DNA of 64,000 nt from Sphingomonas cannabina (GTDB lineage: Bacteria > Pseudomonadota > Alphaproteobacteria > Sphingomonadales > Sphingomonadaceae): contig NZ_CP090059.1 of NCBI RefSeq assembly GCF_021391395.1, positions 1,225,001-1,289,000 of the forward strand, read 5' to 3'. The translations under genes were made by a program, and so were the position numbers. Positions 52,453 to 61,803 of the stretch are shown in pieces (position 1 is the stretch's first letter; each line of letters begins with the position of its first letter). Below the pieces are notes generated by a model. It was not told the origin of the DNA. It worked only from the letters and a program-made list of their open reading frames with translations, and made no database searches.

Positions 52453-52473
52453 GCGAACGCTCCTCACGCGCCG

Positions 52474-53511
52474 TCAGCCGGCCAGCCTGGCCGCATCGAG
52501 CACCGCCTTGGCGAAGGCGGCGGGTGCTTCCTGCGGCAGATTATGGCCGATCCCGCCGGTGATCAGCCGGTGCTCATAGGGACCGGTGAACTTGGCGCGA
52601 TATTGCGAGGGATCTGGATGCGGCGCGCCGTTGGCGTCGCCTTCCATGGTGATCGCCGGGATCGTCACCGGCGGCGCGGCGGCCAATCTCGCCTCGACCG
52701 CGTCATACTGCCTTTCGCCCTCGGCGAGGCCGAGCCGCCAGCGATAATTGTGGATCACGATCGCGACGTGATCGGGATTGGCGAATACCGCGGCCGAACG
52801 ATCGAAGGTCGCGGCGTCGAACTTCCATTTCGGCGAGGCGAGCTGCCAGATCAGCTGGTTGAACGACTTGGTGTTGGCGGCATAGCCGGCCCTGCCGCGC
52901 TCGGTCGCGAAATAGAACTGGTACCACCATTGCAGCTCCGCCTGCGGCGGGAGCGGCTTGGCGTTTCCGGCCTGGCTGCCGATCAGATAGCCGCTGACCG
53001 AGACCAGCGCCTTGCAGCGCTCGGGCCAGAGCACCGCCATGATGTCCGCGGTGCGCGCGCCCCAGTCGAAGCCGGCGACGATCGCCCGATCGATGCGGAG
53101 CGCGTCCATCAGCGCGAGCCCGTCGGCCGCGAGCGCGGCCTGCTGGGCATTGCGCGGGGTCTCGGCCGAGCGGAAGACCGTGCTGCCATGGCCGCGCAGG
53201 TGCGGCACGATCACGCGATAGCCTCGCGCGGCGAGCAGCGGCGCCACCTCGGCAAAGGCATCGATGGCATAGGGCCAGCCATGGAAGAGCAGGACCGCCG
53301 GACCCGAAGCCGGCCCCATCTCGACATAGCCGATGCTGAGCACGCCGGCATCGACTTGCCGGACCGGTCCGAGAGGAGACGGGGTCGAAGGCGCCCGCGG
53401 CGCCGCTGCCAGCGCCGGAGCGCCGCCTCCAGTCAGCGCCGCGGCGATCGCGGTGGCGCCGTAGACGAAGCCGCGGCGATCGGTGAGGGTTTCGGGCAAA
53501 AGCGTCGACAT
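52474..53511 (-). CDS. Tat-exported epoxide hydrolase/dehalogenase-like alpha/beta hydrolase
   Basis: 345 residues with a twin-Arg-like signal (TDRRGFVYGATAIAAALTGG). Core: LLFHGWPYAIDAFAEVAPLL, nucleophile Asp in VAGFDWGARTADIM rather than Ser, and a C-terminal His in GGIGHNLPQEAP. An Asp nucleophile with HGWP points to an epoxide hydrolase or haloalkane dehalogenase-type enzyme. Its upstream region shares two motifs with the promoter region at 49237-49302. Confidence 0.88.
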   Translation of the reverse strand: MSTLLPETLTDRRGFVYGATAIAAALTGGGAPALAAAPRAPSTPSPLGPVRQVDAGVLSIGYVEMGPASGPAVLLFHGWPYAIDAFAEVAPLLAARGYRVIVPHLRGHGSTVFRSAETPRNAQQAALAADGLALMDALRIDRAIVAGFDWGARTADIMAVLWPERCKALVSVSGYLIGSQAGNAKPLPPQAELQWWYQFYFATERGRAGYAANTKSFNQLIWQLASPKWKFDAATFDRSAAVFANPDHVAIVIHNYRWRLGLAEGERQYDAVEARLAAAPPVTIPAITMEGDANGAPHPDPSQYRAKFTGPYEHRLITGGIGHNLPQEAPAAFAKAVLDAARLAG

Positions 53512-53567
53512 GGCTGGGGTCCTTTCGGTGGCAGGGAACGGCTTCAGATAGCCTCGTCCGAACGGGC

Positions 53568-53625
53568 GCGCCCGTTAATCGCTATGATCTGCTGTGAGCG
53601 GGCCGCACGTTTCTGGGAAACTAAC
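53568..53625. promoter_or_regulatory. Shared promoter motifs (copy 2)
   Basis: On the minus strand, GTTAGTTTC (53617-53625) and TTAACGGGCGC (53568-53578) occur in the same order as at 49237-49302, here upstream of the hydrolase starting at 53511. The inner motif lies in an exact palindrome AACGGGCGCGCCCGTT (53561-53576). Confidence 0.4.
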
Positions 53626-53692
53626 AGCGCCTAACTGGCTCTTGCCGACCCCGCGGCATAATCGGGAGATGCCCTGGTGAGATTGGAAACCG

Positions 53693-54138
53693 ATGCCCCG
53701 ATTCAGTCCGACGATGGAGCGGCACGTTCGCGCCGCCGAGGACGCCTGGAACAGCCGCGATCTGGAGGCGATCCTGCTCGCCAGCACGATCGACTGCCAG
53801 TGGCGCAACCGCGTCGATTTCCTGTGGGGGCGCGACAGATCCGCACCTTCCTCGAACGCCAGCTACGCCGCGAGATCGAGCTCCGCATCGTCATCGAGCT
53901 TTGGGCGGAAGGCGATCGCCGGCTCAGCACGCGTCACGCCGCCGAGTTCCGCAACGACAGCGGCACCTGGTTTCGGGTCTATGGCAGCGAGGAGATCGAG
54001 TTCGATGATGCCGGGCTGGTCCGGCGCCGCCTCACCGCCGCGAACGAGCATCCGATCCAAGTGCATGGGCGCGCCTTGCGCTGGCTCGAAGGACCGCGTC
54101 CCCCCGACCAGCCGAGCCTCACCGAGTTCGGCTTCTAG
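53693..54138 (+). pseudogene. Frameshifted DUF1348 (NTF2-like) gene
   Basis: The first about 48 codons ([40 protein letters not shown]) and the rest, in another frame ([49 protein letters not shown]), together give a complete DUF1348 protein. The join is at about 53835/53836, where one base appears to be missing in GGGCGCGACAG. The usual family order [13 protein letters not shown].....REL, DSGNWFRSYG is kept on both sides. Either a recent inactivation or a sequencing error. It overlaps the convergent MFS stop. Confidence 0.8.
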
Positions 54139-55370
54139 GCGCGCTTCAACGCGGGCATGAACTCCATGCCTTTGGTCTCGCGCAGCAGTGCTGCGGCGAG
54201 CAGCACCAGCAGATAGGCCAGCGACACGTAGAGACCGATCGAACGGGAGATGCCGAAGGCGGCGATGCTGCCGCCTACGGCGAGCGGGGCGAGGCCGGCC
54301 ACGCCCCGCCCAACATTGTAGCAGAAGCCGAGACCCGAACCGCGCAGCCGCGTCGGATAGAGCTCGCTCAGCACCGGCCCGATCACGCTATAGAGCCCCA
54401 TCGCGAAGAGCCCGAGCGGCGCGCCGAGCGCGAGCAGCGTGGCGTCGGAAACCGCGCCTTCGGTGGCGATAAGCACCGTGACGATCCCACCCAGCGCGAA
54501 CAGGGCGAGCGCCGCCCGGCGTCCGAGACGGTCAGCGAGCGTCGCGCCGAGAAAATAGCCGGCGAGCGATCCGCCGACGAGCACTGCCATGTGCGTCGCG
54601 GTCTGCGCTGTGGTCATGCCGCGCTCGAGCCGCAGCATCGTCGGCCACCAGGTGGCGAGCGCCCAATAGCCGCCGTGCGTGCCGATCGCGAGCAGGCTGC
54701 CCCGCGCGGTATTGCCGCGCATCCGCAGCGAGAAGATCCGGTGCCACGTCTCGGTCTCCGGCGCGGCGAGGAAGGTCGCGGACTCGATGAGCCGCCGGCG
54801 CGCGGCGAAGATCGCCAGCGCTGGGAGCAGGCTGACGAAAAAGACGGCCCGCCAGCCCGGTTCCGGCGGCAGCAGCGTGATGGCGATCGTGGACGTCGCG
54901 GCGGCCAGACCCCAGCCGATTGCCCATGCGCTCTGCGCGGTCCCCACCAGCCGGCCGCGCGTCGCTGCGGCGGCGATCTCGCCCATGAATACCGCGCCGA
55001 CCGCCCATCCGGCGCCGAAGCCGAACCCTTGGAGCGTCCGCGCGACGAGTAATTGCTCGAAGTTCTGGGCCAACCCGCAGCACAGGGCGGCGAGCGCCAT
55101 CCAGACGATGATCAGCCGCAGCACGCGCACGCGCCCGAATCGGTCCGAAGCCGCGCCCGCCAGCCATCCGCCGGCCGCAGAGGCGACGAGCATCACCGTC
55201 GCAAGCAATCCGCCTGCCGAAGGGGACAGTTGCCAGAGCGTCAGCAGCAGCGGCAGCACGAACGAATAGAGCTGGACGTTCATCGCATCGATGCTGAACC
55301 CGGCATAGGTGTTGCGGAACGCTCGACGGCCGTTCGGATCGAGGTCGCAGTACCAGCGCGGTGCGATCAT
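54135..55370 (-). CDS. MFS transporter
   Basis: 411 residues from [20 protein letters not shown]; an ATG at 55412 would overlap the TetR operator. Twelve membrane helices with the MFS motif [16 protein letters not shown] between helices 2 and 3 and its counterpart [29 protein letters not shown] at the start is typical of the aromatic acid/sialate-type sugar-acid symporters. Divergent from a TetR gene with a shared operator. Confidence 0.9.
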   Translation of the reverse strand: MIAPRWYCDLDPNGRRAFRNTYAGFSIDAMNVQLYSFVLPLLLTLWQLSPSAGGLLATVMLVASAAGGWLAGAASDRFGRVRVLRLIIVWMALAALCCGLAQNFEQLLVARTLQGFGFGAGWAVGAVFMGEIAAAATRGRLVGTAQSAWAIGWGLAAATSTIAITLLPPEPGWRAVFFVSLLPALAIFAARRRLIESATFLAAPETETWHRIFSLRMRGNTARGSLLAIGTHGGYWALATWWPTMLRLERGMTTAQTATHMAVLVGGSLAGYFLGATLADRLGRRAALALFALGGIVTVLIATEGAVSDATLLALGAPLGLFAMGLYSVIGPVLSELYPTRLRGSGLGFCYNVGRGVAGLAPLAVGGSIAAFGISRSIGLYVSLAYLLVLLAAALLRETKGMEFMPALKRA

Positions 55371-55415
55371 CGTAGGGCAGGTGCCAGAGAATCCATCGCG
55401 GCTTTCAAACACATC

Positions 55416-55431
55416 TTGAACGATCGTTCCA
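55416..55431. promoter_or_regulatory. TetR operator, copy 1
   Basis: TTGAACGATCGTTCCA, a near-palindrome in the MFS-tetR gap. The same sequence with one C/T change pair (TGGAATGATCATTCAA read on the other strand) is at 56035-56050. Confidence 0.7.
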
Positions 55432-55449
55432 GTACATTATCTTCTCAGC

Positions 55450-56016
55450 ATGGCCCGGCCCAAGGAATTCGACGTCGATGCCGCCGTGGAGGCTGCGATA
55501 GCGGTGTTCCGCGAGCATGGCTTCGAGGGCACTTCGGCGCAGATGCTCGTAGATGCGATGGGGATCGGTCGTCAGAGCCTGTACGACACGTTCGGCGACA
55601 AATGGGGCATCTACCGCGCGGCGGTGAGGCGTTATTCGCAGGACGAAGTGCGGACGCATGCCGAGATGCTGGCGAGCCGCGAGCGAGCGATCGAGGGGAT
55701 TCGCGCGATGTTCGATCGCGTCGCGGCCGAAGCGAGGCAAGCCTGCCTAGGCCTTAGCGCCACCGTCGAGTTCGGCTGCACCCGGCCCGAGCTGGTGAAG
55801 CTCCGCGAAGCTTCGAGCGCCACGCTGACCCGCACCGTGAAGGAGGCCCTGGCCCAAGCGCAGACGCAGGGCGACGTCGCGGCCGATCTTGACCTCGACC
55901 ATCTCGCGACCTTTCTGATCACGACGATCTCCAGCCTCCGCCTCGCCGCGCGCGCGGGCGCCGGGCCGGCGCAGCTCTCCACGCTTGTCGACCTCACCCT
56001 ACGCGCGCTGCGCTGA
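55450..56016 (+). CDS. TetR-family regulator
   Basis: 188 residues. N-terminal HTH: VEAAIAVFREHGFEGTSAQM, LVDAMGIGRQSLYDTFGDKW. The C-terminal domain resembles the TetR_C group with LREASSATLTRTVKEALAQA. It starts 18 bases after the operator and probably represses itself, the MFS gene and the quinone oxidoreductase gene downstream. Confidence 0.92.
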   Translation: MARPKEFDVDAAVEAAIAVFREHGFEGTSAQMLVDAMGIGRQSLYDTFGDKWGIYRAAVRRYSQDEVRTHAEMLASRERAIEGIRAMFDRVAAEARQACLGLSATVEFGCTRPELVKLREASSATLTRTVKEALAQAQTQGDVAADLDLDHLATFLITTISSLRLAARAGAGPAQLSTLVDLTLRALR

Positions 56017-56034
56017 TCTTTTTTTGTTCAATTC

Positions 56035-56050
56035 TGGAATGATCATTCAA
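56035..56050. promoter_or_regulatory. TetR operator, copy 2
   Basis: TGGAATGATCATTCAA lies 14 bases before the quinone oxidoreductase start and abuts its AAGGAG ribosome site. It is the reverse-complement partner of the sequence at 55416-55431, so the same TetR protein can bind. Confidence 0.7.
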
Positions 56051-56064
56051 TAAGGAGTTTCAAG

Positions 56065-57033
56065 ATGAAGACCATTGCGATGACTGCGATCGGTGGCCCC
56101 GAAGTGCTCGAACTGCTGGACCTGCCGGAGCCCGTTCCAGGCTCCGGCGAGGTGCTGATCGAGGTCGCCGCGAGTGGCGTGAACTTCATGGACGTGGGCG
56201 TGCGCCAGGGAATGGCATGGCACGAGATGCCGCTGCCGCGCGCGCTCGGCGTCGAGGGCACCGGCCGCATCATCGCGCTGGGCGAGGGCGTGACCGATCT
56301 CGCGGTCGGGCAGCGCGTCGCCTGGGTCTATGCCCCCGGCAGCTATGCCGAGCGGGTCGCCATCCCCGCCGCCGCGCTCGTGCCGGTGCCTGACGATATC
56401 GACGATCGCACTGCAGCCTCGTTGATGATGCAGGGGCTCACCGCCAGCCATTTCGCGACGGACTTCTATCCGGTCCAGCCGGGCGATGTCGCGCTGGTGC
56501 ATGCGGCCGCAGGCGGGCTGGGACAACTGCTCACCCAGATCATCAAGCTACGCGGCGGCACGGTCATCGGGCGGGTTTCCAGCGCGGCCAAGGTCGCGGC
56601 CGCCAAGGCCGCCGGCGCGGACCATGTGATCGTCGACACCGAGGGCGATTTCGCCTCCGAGGTGTTCCGTCTGACCGGTGACGAGGGCGTGCACGTCGTC
56701 TATGACGGCTCCGGCCCCGCGACCTTTGAAGGATCGCTGGCCGCGCTACGCCGCTCCGGAACCTTCTGCTGGTATGGCCCGGTGCTGGGTGGCCCCGGGC
56801 GGATCGACATCATGAGCCTGCCTCGCAGCATCAAGCTCGGCTATGCGGTATTTTCCGACCATATCCACACCCCCGAATTGCTGCGCGCCCGCACGGCGCG
56901 CCTGTTCGATTGGGTGCGCCAAGGCAAGCTCCACGTCGCGGCTGCCCGGGACTACGCGCTGGCCGATGCTGCCGAGGCGCACGCGGCGATGGAGAGTCGG
57001 GCCACCACGGGCAAGCTCCTGCTGATTCCGTAA
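56065..57033 (+). CDS. Zinc-free quinone oxidoreductase (MDR family)
   Basis: 322 residues: MKTIAMTAIGGPEVLELLDL, GVNFMDVGVRQGMAWHEMPL, VHAAAGGLGQLLTQIIKLRG (NADP loop AAAGGLG) and GADHVIVDTEGDFASEVFRL. No zinc-ligand pattern. QOR enzymes reduce quinones with NADPH. The TetR operator just upstream suggests induction by an electrophile or quinone exported by the MFS pump. Confidence 0.92.
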   Translation: MKTIAMTAIGGPEVLELLDLPEPVPGSGEVLIEVAASGVNFMDVGVRQGMAWHEMPLPRALGVEGTGRIIALGEGVTDLAVGQRVAWVYAPGSYAERVAIPAAALVPVPDDIDDRTAASLMMQGLTASHFATDFYPVQPGDVALVHAAAGGLGQLLTQIIKLRGGTVIGRVSSAAKVAAAKAAGADHVIVDTEGDFASEVFRLTGDEGVHVVYDGSGPATFEGSLAALRRSGTFCWYGPVLGGPGRIDIMSLPRSIKLGYAVFSDHIHTPELLRARTARLFDWVRQGKLHVAAARDYALADAAEAHAAMESRATTGKLLLIP

Positions 57034-57247
57034 GGGCCGTATGTGATTTGAATTGTCGGAAAGCGACCATCGGGCAAGTTTTTGGGAGCACGGCAGCTAT
57101 CGCGAACCGTCTCCCTTAAGCGGACAGTCCACTGGGCCGGCCTTTTAGTGGCGGACGGGCCCCCAGTGCCTCGGCCGCCGTATTTCCGTGAGGCGCGTAT
57201 GAGTGTGTGTGAGCGCGTACTCCCTCGCTTTCACGGGGGACAACCGG

Positions 57248-59272
57248 CTAAACCTTCTTCGCCATCGGAAAACTCGTGATCCTCAGCTTCGGCGCCGCAT
57301 AGGGCATCAGCACCAGCTTTTCCGGCTTGCCCTTCGCCACCGCCGTCGCGGGCGGCGGGGCGGCGGCGTTGTCCTGCTCGTCCCAGTCGGCCGCCGTCAG
57401 GCGATAGCCGTGCGTCACCAGCACCACCGGCGGACTGCGGCGCGAGAAGGGCACCGGGCCGATCGCACGCTCGACCCGCTCGATCGGCGCATCATCGGCC
57501 AGCGCATAGCGCCACTCGCCCGCGGGCAGCACCGCCCAGTCGGCGGTCAGCCCGCGGTCTCGCAGCTTATGCCAATTTTCGGTGATCGGCAGCGAGAACA
57601 CCAAAGGTCCCTGCTCGACGAAACTGCCATGGGGGGAGGCGACGCGCCGCGCCTCGGCGGTGAAGCGCAGTTCGACTTTGTCGCCGGCCGTCCATTCGCG
57701 ATCGATCCTGGCGAATTTTCCCGCGGCGGCGCCCGCGACCGCCTCGCCATTGACGCGTATGCTCGCCGTCTTCGCCCAGCCGGGAACGCGCAGCGCCATC
57801 GGGAAACGCGTCGGGCGGACCGGATCGACATGGATCGTCACCTGATCCCGGAACGGATAGTCGGTCTCCTCGCGCAGCTTCACCGGCACGCCGCCAACGC
57901 TGGCCGCGACCTCGCACGGGCCGTAGATCGTCTTGGCCAGCCCACCCTCGGCCGATGCCATCCACAGGCTCGCGACCAGCTTGGGCCAGCCCTGATGGAA
58001 ATTGGCGGTACAACAGCCGAAATTAGGCTCCAGCCCGAACAGGTTCGCCTCGGGTCCGTTGGTCGTCCACGGGCCTTCTTCCCTGGCGCAGCGGATCTGG
58101 TTGGGCTGCTGATCGTATTGATGCGCCCACATGTCGTCGGTGAAGGTCGCTTGCAGCGCGTTATACGCAATGCGCTCGACCCGATCGCCCAGCGCGGCAT
58201 CGCCGGTGATGGCGAGGCCGAGCTCGAGCGAATACATCGCCTCGACGATCGCGCACAGCTCGACGCCCTGACTGGGGCTGCGTCCGGCAAGATGCTCGTC
58301 TGCCGAATAGATGCCGATCGGCAGGCCGTGATAGCGGTCGAGGATCGCCAGCTGGTTGTGGATCGCTTTGCGATCCTCGTCGCTGCCCGACACCACCGAC
58401 CACACCGGAGACGCTTTCAGCGCCTGCGCGTTGTTGACGCCGTGCAGCGTCTGCGCATGGTCCGCCAGCCCGTTGGCGGTGCTCTCCGCGCCGGTCTTGT
58501 CGAGGCCGATCTTCGCCTTGATCGTCTTCGTGCGATAGGGATAGTTCGGTCCGAACAGCCCCTGCCAGTCATAGCCCTGCTGCTTGAGCAGCTTGGCCAG
58601 TTCGAGCAGCTTGGTATCGCCGGTGCGGTTGTAGAGCCAGACCACCGACACGACCTCGTCCTGCCAGCGCGACCGGCCCCAATCGCGCAGCGGGCGCCTG
58701 GGCATCTCCGCCAGCTGGTGATGGAAGTAGTTGGTCATCACCGGAATGACGCGCGGATCCTGGGTCAACTCATGATATTGCGTGAGCACTTTCAGCATCA
58801 CCATGCGCGGCCACCAGTCATCGTTGCTGCGCGGGCCGATCATCCCGTTGGGGGCAGGGTTGTCGAGTGTCCAGTCGATGAACTTCATGGCCTTGGCCTT
58901 GAGCGGCGCGGAATCGAGCATCCATGCCAGCGGTACCAGCCCGTCGAGGAAATAGGGGCCGCGCTCCCAGCTTTCGCCTTTGCCGCCCAGCCAGCCGCTG
59001 TCGGGGCCCAGATCGGGCCAGGTCTCGTCGATCCGCCCACCCATGCCATCGGCCTGGATCTGCAACTGCTTCCGCAGCCATCCGCCCGGTCGGATCGCGC
59101 CCGTTGGCAGCAGATAGAAGGGCTGGGGTGCGAGCGGCGCGCGGTTCGGCGGCGACGACCCCGCGGTCGTGGGGGCGGAACGCTGCGCCACGATCGGCGC
59201 GCTGGTTGCAGTGACCGCAACGGCAGCTGTGCAGCCCAGGAACTGACGGCGATCGGTGTGATGGCTGCACAA
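57248..59272 (-). CDS. GH127 family glycosidase (beta-L-arabinofuranosidase-like)
   Basis: 674 residues with a Tat-type signal (TDRRQFLGCTAAVAVTATSA). The (alpha/alpha)6 barrel carries the GH127 zinc/thiol site: GVELCAIVEAMYS gives E338 and C340, and NFGCCTANFHQGWPK gives C420/C421, equal in spacing to the Cys3-Glu centre with nucleophile Cys of HypBA1. Further markers are RSRWQDEVVSVVWLYNRTGD and QYDQQPNQIRC. It would release L-arabinofuranose or a related sugar in the periplasm. No transporter or regulator for sugars is adjacent. Confidence 0.9.
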   Translation of the reverse strand: MCSHHTDRRQFLGCTAAVAVTATSAPIVAQRSAPTTAGSSPPNRAPLAPQPFYLLPTGAIRPGGWLRKQLQIQADGMGGRIDETWPDLGPDSGWLGGKGESWERGPYFLDGLVPLAWMLDSAPLKAKAMKFIDWTLDNPAPNGMIGPRSNDDWWPRMVMLKVLTQYHELTQDPRVIPVMTNYFHHQLAEMPRRPLRDWGRSRWQDEVVSVVWLYNRTGDTKLLELAKLLKQQGYDWQGLFGPNYPYRTKTIKAKIGLDKTGAESTANGLADHAQTLHGVNNAQALKASPVWSVVSGSDEDRKAIHNQLAILDRYHGLPIGIYSADEHLAGRSPSQGVELCAIVEAMYSLELGLAITGDAALGDRVERIAYNALQATFTDDMWAHQYDQQPNQIRCAREEGPWTTNGPEANLFGLEPNFGCCTANFHQGWPKLVASLWMASAEGGLAKTIYGPCEVAASVGGVPVKLREETDYPFRDQVTIHVDPVRPTRFPMALRVPGWAKTASIRVNGEAVAGAAAGKFARIDREWTAGDKVELRFTAEARRVASPHGSFVEQGPLVFSLPITENWHKLRDRGLTADWAVLPAGEWRYALADDAPIERVERAIGPVPFSRRSPPVVLVTHGYRLTAADWDEQDNAAAPPPATAVAKGKPEKLVLMPYAAPKLRITSFPMAKKV

Positions 59273-59436
59273 AGCGTCGCTCTCCCAGGATTATCTGACT
59301 AATATGACACAAGCACGAATGGCTTTTTGCTCGCCGGCGTTCAAGTACTGCCGACGCTCGGTACCCGCCCCGACCCGGTTCCGCCACGCTTCGTCAGCGT
59401 GACAAATGTCATGGGTAGTGGGTGCCGGCCGGTCTA

Positions 59437-60312
59437 TTAATCGTCGGAACTCGCGCTCGATATCCATGCGCGACCGTGCGCCAGATCCATGGTGAGGATC
59501 CAATTTCTGAGGATCGGCACTCCGATATTGCCGTCGATTATAAGGGGCATGGAACGCGCGTCAGCCGCCGCCAGTGGCACCCCGCCAGCCAGTTCGCCTT
59601 GAAACCGCTGAGGCGACGGGTCGTCAACCTTCATCGAGAAGAGTTCGGCATTGTGCCTGCCGATAACGATCGATCCGTCGCTGCCGGTATCCAGTTCCAT
59701 CCAGAGCTTGCCCTTGGGTGTCGTCACAGCGACAAACGGGGTTATCGCGTGCCCGGATACCTCTCGGCCGAGGCGGAACTCGACCTCCCTGGCCCCGGCG
59801 ATGCGTCGCTTCATGCTTGCGGGTGTCTCGAGGACAATCTGACGATGGGCGAGGTCAATGGTCACGACCTTTCCGGCGAAGCTGTCGAGGGCGATCGAGC
59901 CGGCGACCGGCGGAGCATCCTTGGGCAGCAGCTTGGAGAAGTCGAGAACCCCAGCTGTCGGAGCGACAAGAGTAGCACCACCGCTGCGCAGCGTCACATT
60001 CTCGCAGCGCTTCAGGTCGATCCGGTCTCCACGCATGCGAAAACCGCTGAGTTGTCCCCAGGGAGCGCAGCCTATTTCTGCCGCGGTCTCCGGCGTGATC
60101 GCGGTGATCCCGCCAGCAGTATCGAACAAGAACGTCTGCCGCTTGCCTGCAACTTCGGCCTCAAACGACCAGATTACACCCATATATGGTGAAAGTGGGA
60201 TCGTCGTTGGTCTTGGCTGTGCGTCGATCGGAACAGCGGCCATCACCAATATTCCGATGCAGATCACGCGTAATCTCGACGCCGGTCCAATACGGGGCGC
60301 GATCATCACCAC
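59437..60312 (-). CDS. Exported retropepsin-like aspartic protease family protein
   Basis: 291 residues, signal peptide ending VPIDA. Two lobes each have a catalytic-type loop: QTFLFDTAGGITAITPETAA (D64-T-A-G) and LWMELDTGSDGSIVIG (D about 208-T-G). Retropepsins normally have one DTG per chain and dimerise; two loops in one chain would give a pseudo-dimer, but the first reads DTAGG rather than DTG. Activity is therefore uncertain. Stands alone, divergent from DUF2200. Confidence 0.7.
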   Translation of the reverse strand: MVMIAPRIGPASRLRVICIGILVMAAVPIDAQPRPTTIPLSPYMGVIWSFEAEVAGKRQTFLFDTAGGITAITPETAAEIGCAPWGQLSGFRMRGDRIDLKRCENVTLRSGGATLVAPTAGVLDFSKLLPKDAPPVAGSIALDSFAGKVVTIDLAHRQIVLETPASMKRRIAGAREVEFRLGREVSGHAITPFVAVTTPKGKLWMELDTGSDGSIVIGRHNAELFSMKVDDPSPQRFQGELAGGVPLAAADARSMPLIIDGNIGVPILRNWILTMDLAHGRAWISSASSDD

Positions 60313-60419
60313 TCCTGTCCATCGCCAAGCCCGTCATGCTATCGTTGCCGGACCGGGCCGGCAATGCGCATCGCTTCCCCGATTGCGCGGGATGATCTGC
60401 ACAACGCTTCGGAGGTCGC

Positions 60420-60770
60420 ATGAACAAGCACCGCATTTACTCGATCAGCGTTGCAAGCGTGTACCCCCATTATATCGCCAAGGCGGAAAGGAAAGGACGC
60501 GTGAAGGCCGAGGTCGACGAGATCATCCGTTGGCTGACCGGGTACAGCCAGGAGCTGCTCGACGAGCATCTGGCCAAGGGGACGCCCTTCGAAGATTTCT
60601 TCGCACAGGCCCCGCAGATGAATCCGTCGCGCTCGCTGATTACCGGTGTGGTCTGCGGTGTCCGCGTCGAGGAAATCGAGGAGCCGCTCATGCGGGAGCT
60701 CCGATACCTCGACAAGCTGGTCGACGAACTTGCGAGGGGCAAGCCAATGGAGAAGATCCTGCGCAAGTAG
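60420..60770 (+). CDS. DUF2200 family protein
   Basis: 116 residues: [40 protein letters not shown], and [34 protein letters not shown]. This is a well-kept DUF2200 protein, cytosolic, found across bacteria with no known function; the YPHYIAK-E-KGR-K-EVDEII pattern is characteristic. Confidence 0.85.
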   Translation: MNKHRIYSISVASVYPHYIAKAERKGRVKAEVDEIIRWLTGYSQELLDEHLAKGTPFEDFFAQAPQMNPSRSLITGVVCGVRVEEIEEPLMRELRYLDKLVDELARGKPMEKILRK

Positions 60771-61186
60771 CCGCGGTTCGTCATCGACGTGCTATCGGCG
60801 CGAGGTCCGCGACCACCATAGACTGCTCAACGATGACACACCCGAATCGCGCGAGGAGGTCAGTCCTCGTCTCCGCGCTCTCATCGACTCATCCTGGCCG
60901 CTCAACGAAAATGATGAGCTTACGACAGGTCAGCCGCTTGGCGACCCAGGGGTATTGGCGCTGGAGCGAGTGAAGGGATTCGGTCACGGTCACGGTCAGA
61001 AGTGGCCGGGAATCCGAGTCTGAGAGCGCTGAGCGCACCATCTTGGCTGCATGAACCAGAGGCTTCTCGTGCTGGAGCGCGGTTGCGTCCAAAGGCTTCG
61101 GATAGGTGACCACTGCGGCCGCGTTACGGTCAAATTAAGATCTATTTCCCCGCCATGTCTGCTCCCCCGGCTGTCAATGGTGCGCA
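60771..61186. other. Intergenic region with decayed sequence
   Basis: About 415 bases between DUF2200 and the receptor remnant. Frames on both strands have mixed composition; a minus-strand frame 60889-61113 (SRPLLTVTVTESLHSLQRQY) is not convincing. A short direct repeat GGTCACGGTCACGGTCA is near 60980. Possibly old gene debris. Confidence 0.35.
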
Positions 61187-61521
61187 TGGGACTTCAACGT
61201 CCAGTCGAGCGGCGAACCCGCGGCGCTGATGCGTGCCATAGATGGCGGGTGGACGAACAACTCGGCCGGCAACCCGGTCGGCGGCGGCGACAAGGTGAAG
61301 GCCAACAATACGTTCGATTTGCACGTTCAATATGAGTTCCAAGGCGACAACTTCGCCCGGGGCTGGCAGGTCTATGTCGACGCCCAGAACATCTTCGACA
61401 AGAATCCGCCGTTCTACAACGGCAACACCGCGGGCATCCTGGGCGGCGCGTGGGCTATAACGGCTTCGTGTCGAACCCGATCGGCCGGCTTGTTTCCGTG
61501 GGCCTGCGCATCCGGATGTAA
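61187..61521 (+). pseudogene. C-terminal remnant of a TonB-dependent receptor
   Basis: WDFNVQSSGEPAALMRAIDG, FDLHVQYEFQGDNFARGWQV, YVDAQNIFDKNPPFYN and, after a frame change near 61450, GYNGFVSNPIGRLVSVGLRI-RM form the last strands of a TonB-dependent receptor beta-barrel; the VxAQNIFDKxPPFYN motif and the final strand are typical. The upstream 600 or more residues are missing and the frame is broken once, so this is a relic. A large terminator hairpin follows at the right distance. Confidence 0.8.
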
Positions 61522-61535
61522 TCCCCTCCCCGGAA

Positions 61536-61598
61536 GCGCCGCTCGGGCCGTGGGCTCCGGAGCATGGCTCCTCCGGAGTCCCACGGCCTGAGCGGCGC
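61536..61598 (+). terminator. Long hairpin terminator
   Basis: Arms 61536-61562 and 61571-61598 pair over most of their length (GCGCCGCTC ... GAGCGGCGC, GGCCGTGGG ... CCCACGGCC, CTCCGGAG ... CTCCGGAG). It probably served the former TonB-dependent receptor gene. Confidence 0.7.
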
Positions 61599-61803
61599 AT
61601 TCCCTCAAGGTCTGGGTGACGTTCGCAGGCTTCATTGCCTGGTTCACCCGCCCTACCTCCTTGCGGAACAGCGTATCGGCCATGCTGTGCCTGTGGCTCG
61701 AGATCGCTATCGACGCCCTGTCGCACATCGTCACGGGGCGACCGCGCTCGACTACCTCGGGCCTCACTCAGGGAGGCTTCAATCCGGACGAGCGGCGGGC
61801 GGG

